NCBI RefSeq assembly: GCF_028622115.1
Contig: NZ_CP097263.1
Span: 6,014,001 to 6,078,000 of the forward strand
From: Kutzneria chonburiensis
Lineage (GTDB): Bacteria; Actinomycetota; Actinomycetes; Mycobacteriales; Pseudonocardiaceae
Reading direction: 5' to 3'
DNA length: 64,000 nucleotides
The translations under genes were made by a program, and so were the position numbers. Below the pieces are notes generated by a model. The model did not search any database. It saw nothing but the letters and a program-made list of their open reading frames with translations, and was not told the DNA's origin. This document shows, one piece after another, positions 9,841-20,133 of the stretch. The stretch's first letter is position 1; every line of letters starts with the position of its first letter.

Positions 9841-10823
9841 TGTCCATCGGCCGGAGGTTCTATCGCACGGCGACCGGGTTCGAGCTCATCGAGCACGCCC
9901 GCAACCGGCTGGCCATCGTCATGGTGGCCGTGTTCATCCCGGTCTGGATCACGCTGATCCGGTTCATGATGCCGGAGAACCCGCTGCCCTTCCGCTATCG
10001 CGGCACCGGCGAGCAGCTGCACGTCAACGGACAGCACCTGACCTTCGTGTCCGGCGGGCTGAACGCGGCCACCCTGATCGTAGGGTTCCTCATGTTCAGC
10101 GTGACCCACCGTTCGGGTCCGTTCGACCGGCGGCTGGTCGCGGCCGGCTACCCCCGTCCGCACCTGCTGGCGGCCAAGGTGACGGCCCTGTTCGCCAGCT
10201 CGGTCGTCGTCGGCGCGTACGCCACCGCCATGGTCTACGTCTACTGGCAGCCCGAGCAGCTGTGGCTGTTCGGGCTGGGCATGTTCACCTCGGCGCTGAC
10301 CTACGGCGGCATCGGCATCGTGCTCGGCACGCTGCTGCACGGCGAGCTCGAGGGCATGTTCGCCATCATCATGATCAGCCTGATCGACGTCGGGCTGGAG
10401 TCGCCGGTGGTCAACGCCGGCTCGGACAACGACCTCGTGCAGTTCCTGCCGATGTACGGCTCCATGCAGGCCGGCGTCGGCGCCGGGTTCACGCACACGG
10501 TGCCGTGGACGCAGATGGCCGCGCTGCCGGTGTGGTGGGCGGTGTGCTCGATCGTCGGCCTGATCGCGTTCCACGTGCGGACCCGGGTCTACACCCGATC
10601 CGGTCGGCCGGTCACGGCGGCGATGGTGGCCAACGCGCCCATCCCGCGGCCGGCGCCGGGCGAGGCCGTGCACGTGACGGTGCGGGTGTGCGGGCCGTCG
10701 TGCGTTGCCACCGACCACATGCCGATGTACCAGGGCCTGGCCGTGCTGGCGGCGCTGTCGGCGGAACAGGCGGCCGACCGCGCGGACCAGAACGTTTACC
10801 CGCTCAGTATAAAACGGGGCTGA
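9840..10823 (+). CDS. ABC-2-type transporter permease
   Basis: 327 residues beginning inside the stop codon of the ATPase gene. Six hydrophobic segments are visible at about 24-44, 76-92, 115-136, 143-165, 172-190 and 228-246. A roughly 80-residue hydrophilic C-terminal tail carries two cysteines in VRVCGPSCVATDH. The N-terminal cytosolic stretch (RRFYRTATGFELIEHARNRLA) is typical of small ABC-2 permeases. It forms a transporter with the preceding ATPase. The tail is longer than usual and could be a regulatory or metal-binding extension, which is a guess. Confidence 0.78.
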   Translation: MSIGRRFYRTATGFELIEHARNRLAIVMVAVFIPVWITLIRFMMPENPLPFRYRGTGEQLHVNGQHLTFVSGGLNAATLIVGFLMFSVTHRSGPFDRRLVAAGYPRPHLLAAKVTALFASSVVVGAYATAMVYVYWQPEQLWLFGLGMFTSALTYGGIGIVLGTLLHGELEGMFAIIMISLIDVGLESPVVNAGSDNDLVQFLPMYGSMQAGVGAGFTHTVPWTQMAALPVWWAVCSIVGLIAFHVRTRVYTRSGRPVTAAMVANAPIPRPAPGEAVHVTVRVCGPSCVATDHMPMYQGLAVLAALSAEQAADRADQNVYPLSIKRG

Positions 10824-10862
10824 GCGGGCTCCCGCCGGGAGCAGTGGCGCTCCCGGCATCGG

Positions 10863-10909
10863 AACGGGCGGGACTCCTCGCACCCGGGAAGCGAGGAGCC
10901 CCGCCCGTT
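10863..10909. terminator. Bidirectional terminator between the ABC permease and glgP
   Basis: A GC-rich stem of about 18 pairs with one mismatch (AACGGGCGGG..CTCCTCGC against GCGAGGAG..CCCGCCCGTT) surrounds an 8-9 base loop. It is followed by TTCT on the plus strand. It lies between two convergent genes. Confidence 0.75.
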
Positions 10910-10939
10910 TCTCAGCACCCGCTTCACACCCGCAAATGT

Positions 10940-10988
10940 CACATGCGCGTCATACTTGCCTCCCTGAGGCACATCCGGACCGCATGTG
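10940..10988. repeat. Short inverted repeat with ACATGCG arms
   Basis: CACATGCG (10940-10947) pairs with CGCATGTG (10981-10988) across a 33-base spacer, just beyond the end of glgP. The arm matches the core of the palindromes at 2761-2853, so both may belong to one dispersed element family. Confidence 0.4.
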
Positions 10989-11006
10989 CCATCAGGCCGG
11001 AGGGTG

Positions 11007-13505
11007 TCAGGCGAGGATTACTCGGCCGAGCTCGGCGGGGGTGGCGAGGAGCTCGTGGTGCGGGAGGACCCGGACCGTGTAGCCGACCGAGCCGACGTGC
11101 GGCAGGCCCAGCTCGGCCTGGTACGAGCCGTCCATGCCGGGCGTCATGGTCGCCGTGACGACATCGGACAGTTCACCCGAATCGGCGACACGGCCGATGA
11201 CCGCCTGCACCTCGACGTCCGAGGCCGACAGGCCGTTCAGGTCGACCCGGGCCCGGACGGTGACCGGCTGTCCGACCACCGGGGCGTGCGCGCCGTTGAC
11301 CGACAGGTCGGTGTACGTCACCTGCACGCGGTTCCAGGCCGAGCGGATCCGGGCCTTGTAGACGGCCAGCTCCTTGGCCCCCTGGAACGACCCGGCCCGC
11401 ACCGCGGTGGCCGACGAGCCGGCCGGCGCGTAGTAGGTCTCCACGTACTCCTTGACCATGCGCTCGGCCTGGAGCTGCGGGCCCATCTCGGTCAGCGTGT
11501 GCCGGACCAGCGACATCCACCGGGTCGGCACGCCGGACTCGTCACGGTCGTAGAACAGCGGCGCGACCTGGGCCTGGAGCAGCTCGTAGAGCGCCGCCGC
11601 CTCCAGGTCGTCACGGCGGTTCGGGTCGGGCACGCCGTCCGCGGTCGGAATGGCCCAGCCGTTCTTGCCGTCGTAGAACTCGTCCCACCAGCCGTCCCGG
11701 ATGGACAGGTTCAGGCCGCCGTTGAGCGCCGCCTTCATGCCCGAGGTGCCGCACGCCTCCAGCGGCCGCATCGGGTTGTTCAGCCAGACGTCGCAGCCCC
11801 AGTACAGGTAGCGGGCCATCGACATGTCGTAGTCCGGCAGGAACACGATGCGGTGCCGCACGCCGGCCTCGTCGGCGAACTTGACGATCTGCTGGATCAG
11901 CGCCTTGCCGCTGTCGTCGGCCGGGTGCGACTTGCCGGCCACCACCAGCTGCACCGGGCGCTCCGGGTGCAGCAGCAGGGTGCGCAGCCGCTCCGGGTCG
12001 CGCAGCATCAGCGTGAGCCGCTTGTAGGTGGGCACGCGGCGGGCGAAGCCAACCGTGAGCACGTCCGGGTCGAAGACCGAGTCGGTCCAGCCCAGCTCCA
12101 GGGCCGACGCCCCGCGCTGCAACCACGACGCCCGCACCCGGCGGCGGACGTCGTCCACCAGCTTCTTGCGCAGGCCGCAGCGCAGCTCCCACAGCACGGA
12201 GTCGGTCAGCTGCTCCGGCTCCAGCCTGGTCATCTCCGGCGCGGCCCAGGTGTGGCCGTGCACGCCGTTGGTGACCGAGCCGATCGGCACCTCGTCGGCG
12301 TCGAAGCCCTGCCAGAGCGCGCCGAACATGCCCCGGCTGACCTCTCCGTGCAGCTTGGACACGCCGTTGGCCCGCTGAGCCAGCCGCAGGCCCATGTGGG
12401 CCATGTTGAACAGGCCCGGGTTCTCCTCGGCGCCCAGCGCCAGCACCCGCTCGATCGGCACGCCCGGCAGCAGCCGGTCGCCGCCGAAGTAGTGCTGGAC
12501 CAGGTCGACCGGGAAGCGGTCGATGCCGGCCGGGACCGGGGTGTGCGTGGTGAACACCGTGCCGGCGCGGATCGCCGCCAGCGCCTGGTCGAACTCCAGG
12601 CCCTGGCCCGTGACCAGCTCGCGGATACGTTCGAGGCCGAGGAAGCCGGCGTGGCCCTCGTTGGTGTGGAACACCTCGGGCTGCGGCGTGCCGGTGAGCT
12701 CGCAGTACAGGCGGACCGCCCGCACGCCGCCCACGCCGGCCAGGATCTCCTGGCGGATCCGGTGGTCCTGGTCGCCGCCGTAGAGACGGTCGGTGACGCC
12801 GCGCAGGTCGTCGTCGTTCTCGTCGACGTTCGAGTCGAGCAGCAGCAGCGGCACTCGGCCCACCTGCGCGCGCCAGATACGGGCGTGCAGGGTGCGGTTG
12901 CCGGGCACGCTCACGTGCACCTGGGCCGGCGCGCCGGCTGCGTCCGTGACCAGCTCCAGCGGCAGGCCGCGGGGGTCGAGGACCGGGTAGTGCTCCTCCT
13001 GCCAGCCGTCCAGCGACAGCGACTGGCGGAAGTAGCCCGAGCGGTACAGCAGGCCCACGCCGATCAGCGGCACGCCCAGGTCGGAGGCCGCCTTCAGGTG
13101 GTCGCCGGCCAGCACGCCCAGGCCGCCCGAGTAGTTCGGCAGGGCCTCCGTGACGCCGAACTCCATCGAGAAGTAGCCGATCGTCGCCGGCAGCTCCGCC
13201 TGCTCGCCGCGGGTCTGGTACCAGCGCGGGGCGGTCAGGTAGTGGTCGAGGTCGTCGGCCGTGGCCCGCACCCGGGCCAGGAACCCCTCGTCCGCGGCCA
13301 GCCGCTCCAGGTGCGCCGCCGGGACGTCACGCAGCAGGGCCAGCGGGTCGTTGCCGGCCCGCTGCCACGCCTGCGGGTCGACCGCGGCGAACAGCTCCTG
13401 CGTCGGCGGGTGCCACGTCCAGCGCAGGTTGGTCGCCAGCCGGCCGAGCGCGGCGAGCGGCTCGGGCAGACTGGCGCGGACGGTGAACCGGCGGAGTGCT
13501 CTCAC
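11007..13505 (-). CDS. glgP: Alpha-glucan (glycogen) phosphorylase
   Basis: 832 residues from the GTG at 13505, giving the expected N-terminus (VRALRRFTVRASLPEPLAAL). It releases glucose-1-phosphate from the ends of alpha-1,4-glucans using phosphate and PLP. The actinobacterial GT35 form is visible: a DUF3417-like N-terminal region (LRWTWHPPTQELF), the sugar/PLP core with FHTNEGHAGF and FTTHTPVPAG, and the PLP-binding region EACGTSGMKAALNGG near residues 580-595. It lies back-to-back with the glgE operon across one unrelated gene, so glucan breakdown and synthesis are encoded together. The upstream AAGG is a weak ribosome site. No truncation is seen. Confidence 0.93.
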   Translation of the reverse strand: MRALRRFTVRASLPEPLAALGRLATNLRWTWHPPTQELFAAVDPQAWQRAGNDPLALLRDVPAAHLERLAADEGFLARVRATADDLDHYLTAPRWYQTRGEQAELPATIGYFSMEFGVTEALPNYSGGLGVLAGDHLKAASDLGVPLIGVGLLYRSGYFRQSLSLDGWQEEHYPVLDPRGLPLELVTDAAGAPAQVHVSVPGNRTLHARIWRAQVGRVPLLLLDSNVDENDDDLRGVTDRLYGGDQDHRIRQEILAGVGGVRAVRLYCELTGTPQPEVFHTNEGHAGFLGLERIRELVTGQGLEFDQALAAIRAGTVFTTHTPVPAGIDRFPVDLVQHYFGGDRLLPGVPIERVLALGAEENPGLFNMAHMGLRLAQRANGVSKLHGEVSRGMFGALWQGFDADEVPIGSVTNGVHGHTWAAPEMTRLEPEQLTDSVLWELRCGLRKKLVDDVRRRVRASWLQRGASALELGWTDSVFDPDVLTVGFARRVPTYKRLTLMLRDPERLRTLLLHPERPVQLVVAGKSHPADDSGKALIQQIVKFADEAGVRHRIVFLPDYDMSMARYLYWGCDVWLNNPMRPLEACGTSGMKAALNGGLNLSIRDGWWDEFYDGKNGWAIPTADGVPDPNRRDDLEAAALYELLQAQVAPLFYDRDESGVPTRWMSLVRHTLTEMGPQLQAERMVKEYVETYYAPAGSSATAVRAGSFQGAKELAVYKARIRSAWNRVQVTYTDLSVNGAHAPVVGQPVTVRARVDLNGLSASDVEVQAVIGRVADSGELSDVVTATMTPGMDGSYQAELGLPHVGSVGYTVRVLPHHELLATPAELGRVILA

Positions 13506-13581
13506 GGTGGGCGACCTTATAACCGCCCCCCGCCGCCCCTGCAACTTTCACCCCCATCCTGCAAATTTTTGCAGGACTGAG

Positions 13582-13690
13582 CCCACGTGAGTGGCTCATT
13601 TGGCTCCAGACGCCACCTAACCCACTCACGTGGGGTCGGGTGCGGCACGTGAGTGGCTCATTTGGCTTCAGGGGCCAAATGAGCCACTCA
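13582..13690. repeat. Two hairpins of the TGAGTGGCTCA-TTTGGC family
   Basis: Hairpin A pairs 13582-13594 with 13622-13634. Hairpin B pairs 13650-13666 with 13674-13690 (17 perfect pairs). Both contain TGAGTGGCTCATTTGGC, which differs at one base from the arm of the hairpin at 680. They fill most of the 207-base gap between glgP and the next minus-strand gene, and hairpin B can terminate that gene. Confidence 0.7.
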
Positions 13691-13712
13691 GGTAGAGCAA
13701 AGGCGCCCTAGC

Positions 13713-14729
13713 TCACAGGCAACGCCAGGTGACCGGGAGGTCGGAGGGGCCGCCGCCCCAGGTGCGGCCGTATTCGGAGCCGGCGGCGGTGTGGTCGTCG
13801 GGGCCGATGACGGTCACGCCGGCGGTGGTGCTGACCGTGGGCAAGGTGGCCATGACGCTCCCGGCCTTCCACAGGACGGTGCTGTACTTCTGACCGTCGA
13901 AGGCCTGGCCGCCGACGGTGCCGGTGGCCCCGATGGCCTGGGCCTTCGTGCCGCCGGCGATCTTGGTGCTGAGCTTCCCGTCGACGGTCCACAGCGCAGC
14001 CTGCTGACCGTCCCACGAGCCGGCGACGAGGCCGGCGCGGAGGGCGAACGTGGTGTGCCAGGTCTGGGAGTCGACGCCGGCCAGCACGTGCCGGGTCCCC
14101 GACGCGTCCCAGACGACGCCGCTGAGCTCGTTCTGAGCCGCCGGCAGGGCGATGTCGGCCAGCACGCGGCCCTGGTCGTCGATACCGTGCACGAGGTCCA
14201 GACGCGACGAAGACTGGGGCAGGACCTTGTAACCGCCGGCGTGCCAGACGACGATCTGCGAGTCTGCGGTGCCGGCGATGTCGCCGTTGGTGTTGATGGC
14301 GTCGGCGGTGGTATTGGTCCACTTGGGGTCGATGGGTAGCTGGGTGGCCGCGCCAGTGGACGACGAGAAGGTGGCGGCGTGGCTGTGCCCGTTGGCGTCG
14401 ATGGTGAAGCCGACGACGGTGCCGGCGGAGTTGATGCCGGTGAACTGCGTGCCGGGGTCGGCAGCCGAGGCGACGAGCTGGCCGCCCGACCACACGGCGC
14501 CGTAGCGAGGGCCGCTACCGGCGAAGATCGGGTTCGGCTTGTACGTGTTACCAACGAGTACGCCGCGATCATTGCCGGCGGTCACATCGCCGGCGGTGCG
14601 ATCACCCGTGGTGGGTAACGCGGTTCTCGTCCAGACACAGACCGCTGCCGATGCGGTCGGTGCCACAAGTGCCGTGACCGAGGTGACGAGAAGTAGGGCC
14701 GCTGCCAAGCGACCTGCCCCAGTGAACAT
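13713..14729 (-). CDS. Secreted HAF-repeat/beta-propeller-like protein
   Basis: 338 residues from the ATG at 14729, chosen because GGGAG lies 8 bases upstream and the protein then starts with a clear signal peptide (MFTGAGRLAAALLLVTSVTALV, ending TASA|AV). The mature chain is a series of 35-45-residue units ending in patterns such as GINSAGTVVGF, AINTNGDIAGT, GIDDQGRVLAD and AIGATGTVGGQ. These resemble HAF-type repeats, which form beta-propeller blades. One cysteine is near each end (VCVW and WRCL), so a disulfide may close the propeller. No catalytic residues are evident. It sits between glgP and glgE but is not obviously metabolic. Confidence 0.7.
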   Translation of the reverse strand: MFTGAGRLAAALLLVTSVTALVAPTASAAVCVWTRTALPTTGDRTAGDVTAGNDRGVLVGNTYKPNPIFAGSGPRYGAVWSGGQLVASAADPGTQFTGINSAGTVVGFTIDANGHSHAATFSSSTGAATQLPIDPKWTNTTADAINTNGDIAGTADSQIVVWHAGGYKVLPQSSSRLDLVHGIDDQGRVLADIALPAAQNELSGVVWDASGTRHVLAGVDSQTWHTTFALRAGLVAGSWDGQQAALWTVDGKLSTKIAGGTKAQAIGATGTVGGQAFDGQKYSTVLWKAGSVMATLPTVSTTAGVTVIGPDDHTAAGSEYGRTWGGGPSDLPVTWRCL

Positions 14730-14893
14730 GAAGAATTCTCCCAGCGGTGGCTGATGATCCAGCCGGACGCTAGCCTTCGGACACCGGGTCACGGCCGAAG
14801 TCACGGCCGACGGTCACGAGGAACCCGGTGGTTTGGAATTGGGCCGGCCAAGGCACACTATGGGCGGGCGGCGGCGACCTAGGGGCGTGGGCG

Positions 14894-16864
14894 ATGAGTG
14901 GACGTTTGGGCATCGACGACATCACCCCGGTGGTCAGTTGCGGCCGCTACGCGGCGAAAGCCGTTGTGGGAGAACACATCCCGATCGGCGCGACGGTGTG
15001 GCGGGAAGGCCACGACGCGGTCGCGGCCACGGTGACGTGGAAGGGCCCGAACGACAAGGTGGCCCGGCAGACCCGAATGGTCGAGCACGGCATCGGCCTC
15101 GACCGCTTCGCCGCCACGGTGGTGCCCGACGCCGAGGGCGCGTGGACGTTCCGCATCGACGCCTGGAGCGACCCGTGGGCCACGTGGCGCTCGGCGGTGG
15201 AGAAGAAACTGGCGGCAGGCCAGGGTTCCGCCGACCTGGCCAACGACCTCGAGCTCGGCGCGCGGCTGGTGGAACGGGTGGGCAAGCGCCCGGATCGGCG
15301 CAACGACAAGGATTTGCTCCTGGCGGTTGCGGCTGGGTTGCGTGACGGTGAACGGCCGCTGCCGGACCGGGTCGGCGCCGCGCTGTCCGACCACGTCGAC
15401 AAGATCATGCACGAGTACCCGGTGCGAGAACTGCTCACCCGGGGCAAGGTGCACAAGATGTGGGTGGACCGCCCGCGCGCCCTCTACGGCTCCTGGTACG
15501 AGCTCTTCCCCCGCTCGACCGGCGGCTGGGACGAGACCGGCAAACCGGTGCACGGCACGTTCGTCACCGCCGCCCGTGAGCTGGACCGGATCGCGGAGAT
15601 GGGCTTCGACGTTGTCTACCTGCCGCCGATCCATCCGATCGGCCACGTCAACCGCAAGGGCCCCAACAACACCCTGCACGCCGGCCCGGACGACGTCGGC
15701 TCGCCGTGGGCCATCGGCTCGCGCGACGGCGGCCACGACGCGGTCGCCCCGGAGCTGGGCACGCTGGCCGACTTCAAGGGCTTCGTGCACCGGGCCGAGG
15801 AGCTCGGCCTGGAGGTGGCGCTGGACTTCGCCCTCCAGTGCGCGCCGGACCACCCGTGGGTGATCGACCACCCGGAGTGGTTCACCACGCTGCCCGACGG
15901 CACCATCGCCTACGCCGAGAACCCGCCCAAGAAGTACCAGGACATCTACCCGCTCAACTTCGACAACGAGCCGCGGAGCCTGTACGCCGAGGTCGACCGG
16001 GTGATCACGCACTGGATCGAGCAGGGCGTGCGGATCTTCCGGGTGGACAACCCGCACACCAAGCCGCCGGACTTCTGGCACTGGCTGATCTGGGAGGTCA
16101 AGCGCCGCTACCCGGACGTGCTGTTCCTGGCCGAGGCGTTCACCCGCCCGGCCCGCCAGTACGGCCTGGCCAAGCTGGGCTTCACCCAGTCCTACACCTA
16201 CTTCACCTGGCGCACCGGCAAGCAGGAGCTGATCGACTTCATGGTCGACTGGCTGGAGCACGCCGACCAGGGCCGGCCCAACCTGTTCGTCAACACCCCG
16301 GACATCCTGCACGAGTCGCTCCAGCACGGCGGCCCGTCGATGTTCGCCATCCGGGCCGCGCTGGCCGCCACCATGTCCCCGACCTGGGGCGTCTACTCCG
16401 GCTTCGAGCTGTTCGAGCACGAGCCGGTGCGGCAGGGCAGCGAGGAGTACCTGGACTCGGAGAAGTACCAGCTGCGGCCGCGGGACTTCCACACCGCGCT
16501 ACAGGAGGGCCGGTCGCTTCAGCCGTGGCTGACCACGCTCAACCGGGTTCGGCGCAACCACCCGGCGCTGCACCAACTGCGCACACTGCACTTCCACCAC
16601 GTCGACAACGACGCGCTGATCGCGTACAGCAAGACGGACCCGGACACCGGTGACACGGTGGTCGTGGTGGTGACCCTCGACCCGAACAACGCCCAACAGG
16701 GCACGCTCTGGTTGGATCTTCCCGAGCTGGGATTCGACTGGCACGAGCGGGTCACCGCTCACGACGAGGTCACGGGCGACACCTGGGACTGGGGTCAGGC
16801 CAACTTCGTCCGGCTCGAACCCTGGCGTGCCGTCGCGCACGTCATCAGTATTTCTCGCAGGTAA
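14894..16864 (+). CDS. glgE: Alpha-1,4-glucan:maltose-1-phosphate maltosyltransferase
   Basis: 656 residues from the ATG at 14894, with AGGGG 8 bases upstream; an open extension back to 14828 lacks homologous sequence. GlgE (GH13_3) extends linear alpha-1,4-glucan with maltose units from maltose-1-phosphate. An N-terminal beta-domain begins [20 protein letters not shown], followed by a four-helix insertion and the GH13 barrel. The nucleophile Asp is in [13 protein letters not shown] and the acid Glu in [13 protein letters not shown]-terminal beta domain closes the chain. It is first in the operon glgE-treS-mak-glgB, with 88 bases to treS. Length is normal for the family. Confidence 0.95.
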   Translation: MSGRLGIDDITPVVSCGRYAAKAVVGEHIPIGATVWREGHDAVAATVTWKGPNDKVARQTRMVEHGIGLDRFAATVVPDAEGAWTFRIDAWSDPWATWRSAVEKKLAAGQGSADLANDLELGARLVERVGKRPDRRNDKDLLLAVAAGLRDGERPLPDRVGAALSDHVDKIMHEYPVRELLTRGKVHKMWVDRPRALYGSWYELFPRSTGGWDETGKPVHGTFVTAARELDRIAEMGFDVVYLPPIHPIGHVNRKGPNNTLHAGPDDVGSPWAIGSRDGGHDAVAPELGTLADFKGFVHRAEELGLEVALDFALQCAPDHPWVIDHPEWFTTLPDGTIAYAENPPKKYQDIYPLNFDNEPRSLYAEVDRVITHWIEQGVRIFRVDNPHTKPPDFWHWLIWEVKRRYPDVLFLAEAFTRPARQYGLAKLGFTQSYTYFTWRTGKQELIDFMVDWLEHADQGRPNLFVNTPDILHESLQHGGPSMFAIRAALAATMSPTWGVYSGFELFEHEPVRQGSEEYLDSEKYQLRPRDFHTALQEGRSLQPWLTTLNRVRRNHPALHQLRTLHFHHVDNDALIAYSKTDPDTGDTVVVVVTLDPNNAQQGTLWLDLPELGFDWHERVTAHDEVTGDTWDWGQANFVRLEPWRAVAHVISISRR

Positions 16865-16952
16865 ACCGGATCAGCACGTATATCGCGGCTCCGCCTCGGG
16901 TAGTCCCCGGTGGCGGGGCTAGCCGACCATGGACGAGGGGTGGTGGCGACTA

Positions 16953-18725
16953 ATGCCCGACGCTCCCCAGCTGGGGACCGAGATCCCGGGGACCGAGTTC
17001 ACCGAGGACGGCCACCTCGTTGAGCCGAGCAGCGACGACTTCGGCACGGCAAGACAGGCTCCGCGTGAGCCCGAGTGGTACAAGAGCGCCGTCTTCTACG
17101 AGGTGCTGGTGCGGGCGTTCGCCGACTCCAACGGCGACGGCACCGGCGACCTGCGCGGACTGGCCGAGAAGCTGGACTACCTGGAATGGCTGGGCGTCGA
17201 CTGCCTGTGGCTGCCCCCGTTCTACGCGTCCCCGCTGCGTGACGGCGGCTACGACATCAGCGACTTCCGGCAGGTGCTGCCCGAGTTCGGCACCGTCGAC
17301 GACTTCGTCTACCTGCTCGACCAGGCCCACCGCCGGGGCATCCGGGTGATCACCGACCTGGTGCTCAACCACACCTCGGACGCGCACGCCTGGTTCCAGG
17401 CCTCGCGCACCGACCCGCAGGGCCCGTACGGCGACTACTACGTGTGGAGCGACGACGACTCCCGCTACGCCGACGCGCGCATCATCTTCGTCGACACCGA
17501 GTCGTCCAACTGGACCTTCGACCCGGTGCGGGGCCAGTTCTACTGGCACCGCTTCTTCAGCCACCAGCCGGACCTGAACTACGAGAACCCCGAGGTCCAG
17601 GAGGCGATGATCGATGTCCTGAGGTTCTGGCTGGACCTCGGCATCGACGGCTTCCGGCTGGACGCCGTGCCCTACCTCTTCGAGGAGGAGGGCACCAACT
17701 GCGAGAACCTGCCGCGCACCCACGAGTTCCTGCGCACCTGCCGCAAGGTGGTGGACGTGGAGTACCCGGGCCGGGTGCTGCTGGCCGAGGCCAACCAGTG
17801 GCCGGCCGACGTGGTGGAGTACTTCGGCGACCAGGCGGTCGGCGGCGACGAGTGCCACATGGCCTTCCACTTCCCGCTGATGCCGCGGCTGTTCATGGCC
17901 GTGCGCCGCGAGTCGCGCTTCCCGATCTCGGAGATCCTGGCCCAGACCCCGCAGATCCCGTCGGGCGCCCAGTGGGGCATCTTCCTGCGCAACCACGACG
18001 AGTTGACGCTGGAGATGGTCACCGACGAGGAACGCGACTACATGTACGCGGAGTACGCCAAGGACCCGCGGATGAAGGCCAACATCGGCATCCGCCGCCG
18101 GCTGGCCCCGCTGCTGGAGAACGACCGCAACCAGCAGGAGCTGTTCACCGCGATGCTGCTGTCGCTGCCCGGCTCGCCCGTCCTGTACTACGGTGACGAG
18201 ATCGGCATGGGCGACAACATCTGGCTGGGCGACCGGGACGCGGTCCGCACGCCCATGCAGTGGACGCCGGACCGCAACGCCGGCTTCTCGCGCTGCGACC
18301 CGAACCGGATCTACCTGCCGGTGATCGCCGACGCCACCTACGGCTACCAGGGCATCAACGTCGAGGCGCAGATCAACAACTCCTCGTCGCTGCTGAACTG
18401 GACCCGGCGCATGCTGGAGGTGCGCACCGCGCACAAGGCGTTCGGCTTCGGCGAGTTCACCGAGCTGGGCTCGACCAACCCGAGCATGCTGTCCTACCTG
18501 CGGCGCTGGAACGACGACGTGCTGCTGTGCGTGAACAACCTGTCGCGGTTCCCGCAGCCGGTCGAGCTGGACCTGTCCGAGTACCGCGGGCTGGTGCCGG
18601 TGGAGATGACCGGCGGCGTGCGCTTCCCGGCCATCGGCGAGCTGCCGTACCTGCTGACGCTGCCGGGGCACGGCTTCTACTGGTTCCAACTGGTCGCCGA
18701 GACCGAGGGCGGGGAGGCGCCATGA
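16953..18725 (+). CDS. treS: Maltose alpha-D-glucosyltransferase / trehalose synthase
   Basis: 590 residues from the ATG at 16953, preceded by GAGGGGTGGTGG; an in-frame ATG at 16929 would add eight residues. TreS interconverts trehalose and maltose. The GH13 barrel shows [29 protein letters not shown], the nucleophile in [18 protein letters not shown], the acid in [10 protein letters not shown] and [11 protein letters not shown]. No kinase domain is fused at the C-terminus; the maltokinase is the next gene. The stop overlaps the mak start (ATGA), so mak is translationally coupled. It supplies maltose to Mak and then GlgE. Confidence 0.94.
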   Translation: MPDAPQLGTEIPGTEFTEDGHLVEPSSDDFGTARQAPREPEWYKSAVFYEVLVRAFADSNGDGTGDLRGLAEKLDYLEWLGVDCLWLPPFYASPLRDGGYDISDFRQVLPEFGTVDDFVYLLDQAHRRGIRVITDLVLNHTSDAHAWFQASRTDPQGPYGDYYVWSDDDSRYADARIIFVDTESSNWTFDPVRGQFYWHRFFSHQPDLNYENPEVQEAMIDVLRFWLDLGIDGFRLDAVPYLFEEEGTNCENLPRTHEFLRTCRKVVDVEYPGRVLLAEANQWPADVVEYFGDQAVGGDECHMAFHFPLMPRLFMAVRRESRFPISEILAQTPQIPSGAQWGIFLRNHDELTLEMVTDEERDYMYAEYAKDPRMKANIGIRRRLAPLLENDRNQQELFTAMLLSLPGSPVLYYGDEIGMGDNIWLGDRDAVRTPMQWTPDRNAGFSRCDPNRIYLPVIADATYGYQGINVEAQINNSSSLLNWTRRMLEVRTAHKAFGFGEFTELGSTNPSMLSYLRRWNDDVLLCVNNLSRFPQPVELDLSEYRGLVPVEMTGGVRFPAIGELPYLLTLPGHGFYWFQLVAETEGGEAP

Positions 18726-20056
18726 CAGAACTGACACCGTTGTCCGACGCGCTGTTGCGCTGGCTGCCCGAGCAGCGCTGGTTCGGCGGCAAGAACCGGG
18801 ACCTGTCCGAGGTCTCCACCCGTGACGCGGTCACGCTGCTCGACGGCGACCCGAAGCTGGTGCACGCCGTGCTGGACACCCCCGACGGGGAGTACCAGCT
18901 GCTGGTCGGCCGGCGCCGCGAGTTGCCGGAGCACCTCGGGCACGCGATGATCGGCGAGGTCGACGGACACGTCTACTACGAGGCGGTGCACGACACCGAG
19001 CTGATGGGCCGGCTGCTGACGCTGATCGCCGAGGACACCTGGGTGGCGGGCATCCACTTCGCCCCCGAGCCAGGTGCCGTGGTCGTGCCCGGGCAGCGGG
19101 CCAAGCCGGTCAGCGCCGAGCAGTCCAACACCTCGGTCGTCTACGGCACCGACTACATCCTCAAGCTGTTCCGACGGGTGGTCGCCGGCCCCAACCCGGA
19201 CCTCCAGCTGCACCGGGCGCTTCAGTCGGTCGGCTCCAAGCACATCGCCCGGCCGCTGGGCGCGATCACCGACCAGTTCGTGGTGCTGGGCATCCTCCAG
19301 GAGTTCCTCCAGGGCGCGGTCGAGGGCTGGGCCATGGCCACCGCCTCGGTGCGTGACCTGATGGCCGAGGCCGACCTGCACGCCGCCGAGGTCGGCGGCG
19401 ACTTCGCCGGCGAGGCGTTCCGGCTGGGACAGTCGGTCGCCGAGGTGCACGCCGACCTGCGCAAAGCCCTGGGCAGCGGGCAGGAAGGGCCGGAACGGCT
19501 GTACGGGGCCGTGCAGGCCATGCACCGCCGGCTGGACACCGTGCTGGCCGACGTGCCGCAGCTGGCCGAGCACGAGGACGCGTTACGGGCCGTGTTCGAG
19601 CAGGCCCGCAGCGGGCCGTCGCTGGTCGACGTGCAGTTCATCCACGGCGACCTGCACCTCGGCCAGGTGTTGCGGACGGCCACCGGCTGGAAGCTGATCG
19701 ACTTCGAGGGCGAGCCGGCGGCGCCGCTGGCCGAGCGCAACGCGCTGCGCTCGCCGCTGCGGGACGTGGCCGGCATGCTCCGGTCGTTCGACTACGCCGC
19801 GCAGCAGTTGCTGGTCGGCCAGCCGGCCGACCACCAGCTGGAGGTGCGGGCCCGTGAGTGGACCGCACGCAACCGGGAAGCCTTCTGCGACGGCTACGCG
19901 GAGGTCTCGGCCGACCCCCGTGAGCAGGGTTCGCTGCTGCGCGCGCTGGAGCTGGACAAAGCCGTGTACGAGGTCGCCTATGAGCACGGGAACCGGCCGG
20001 ACTGGCTGACCGTGCCGCTGGCGTCCATCGCCAGGATCACCGCCGGAGAGGACTGA
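18722..20056 (+). CDS. mak: Maltokinase
   Basis: 444 residues, starting at the ATG that overlaps the treS stop. It phosphorylates maltose with ATP to maltose-1-phosphate, the GlgE donor. The N-terminal cap ([21 protein letters not shown]) and the eukaryotic-kinase-like core with [14 protein letters not shown] (catalytic loop Asp) and [15 protein letters not shown] (metal-binding Asp) are characteristic of Mak/Pep2. Length fits mycobacterial Mak. Only 6 bases separate the stop from the GTG at which glgB should begin, as expected for a tightly packed operon. Confidence 0.93.
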   Translation: MTELTPLSDALLRWLPEQRWFGGKNRDLSEVSTRDAVTLLDGDPKLVHAVLDTPDGEYQLLVGRRRELPEHLGHAMIGEVDGHVYYEAVHDTELMGRLLTLIAEDTWVAGIHFAPEPGAVVVPGQRAKPVSAEQSNTSVVYGTDYILKLFRRVVAGPNPDLQLHRALQSVGSKHIARPLGAITDQFVVLGILQEFLQGAVEGWAMATASVRDLMAEADLHAAEVGGDFAGEAFRLGQSVAEVHADLRKALGSGQEGPERLYGAVQAMHRRLDTVLADVPQLAEHEDALRAVFEQARSGPSLVDVQFIHGDLHLGQVLRTATGWKLIDFEGEPAAPLAERNALRSPLRDVAGMLRSFDYAAQQLLVGQPADHQLEVRAREWTARNREAFCDGYAEVSADPREQGSLLRALELDKAVYEVAYEHGNRPDWLTVPLASIARITAGED

Positions 20057-20062
20057 CCTGTC

Positions 20063-20133
20063 GTGACGAGCATCGCACCGGCCAAGGACGAGGTGGACCG
20101 GCTGCTCGGGGTGCGCACCATGATCCGCACTCC
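20063..20133 (+). other. Displaced N-terminal codons of glgB (apparent -1 frameshift at 20108-20111)
   Basis: The GTG at 20063 begins [16 protein letters not shown], a typical GlgB N-terminus, but in a different frame from the rest of glgB. The downstream frame upstream of 20134 reads [13 protein letters not shown], the conserved GlgB continuation. Adding one G to the run at 20108-20111 joins the two as [16 protein letters not shown] and gives 722 residues, a normal length. It is either a sequencing/assembly homopolymer error or a real frameshift that removes the N-terminus. Confidence 0.85.
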
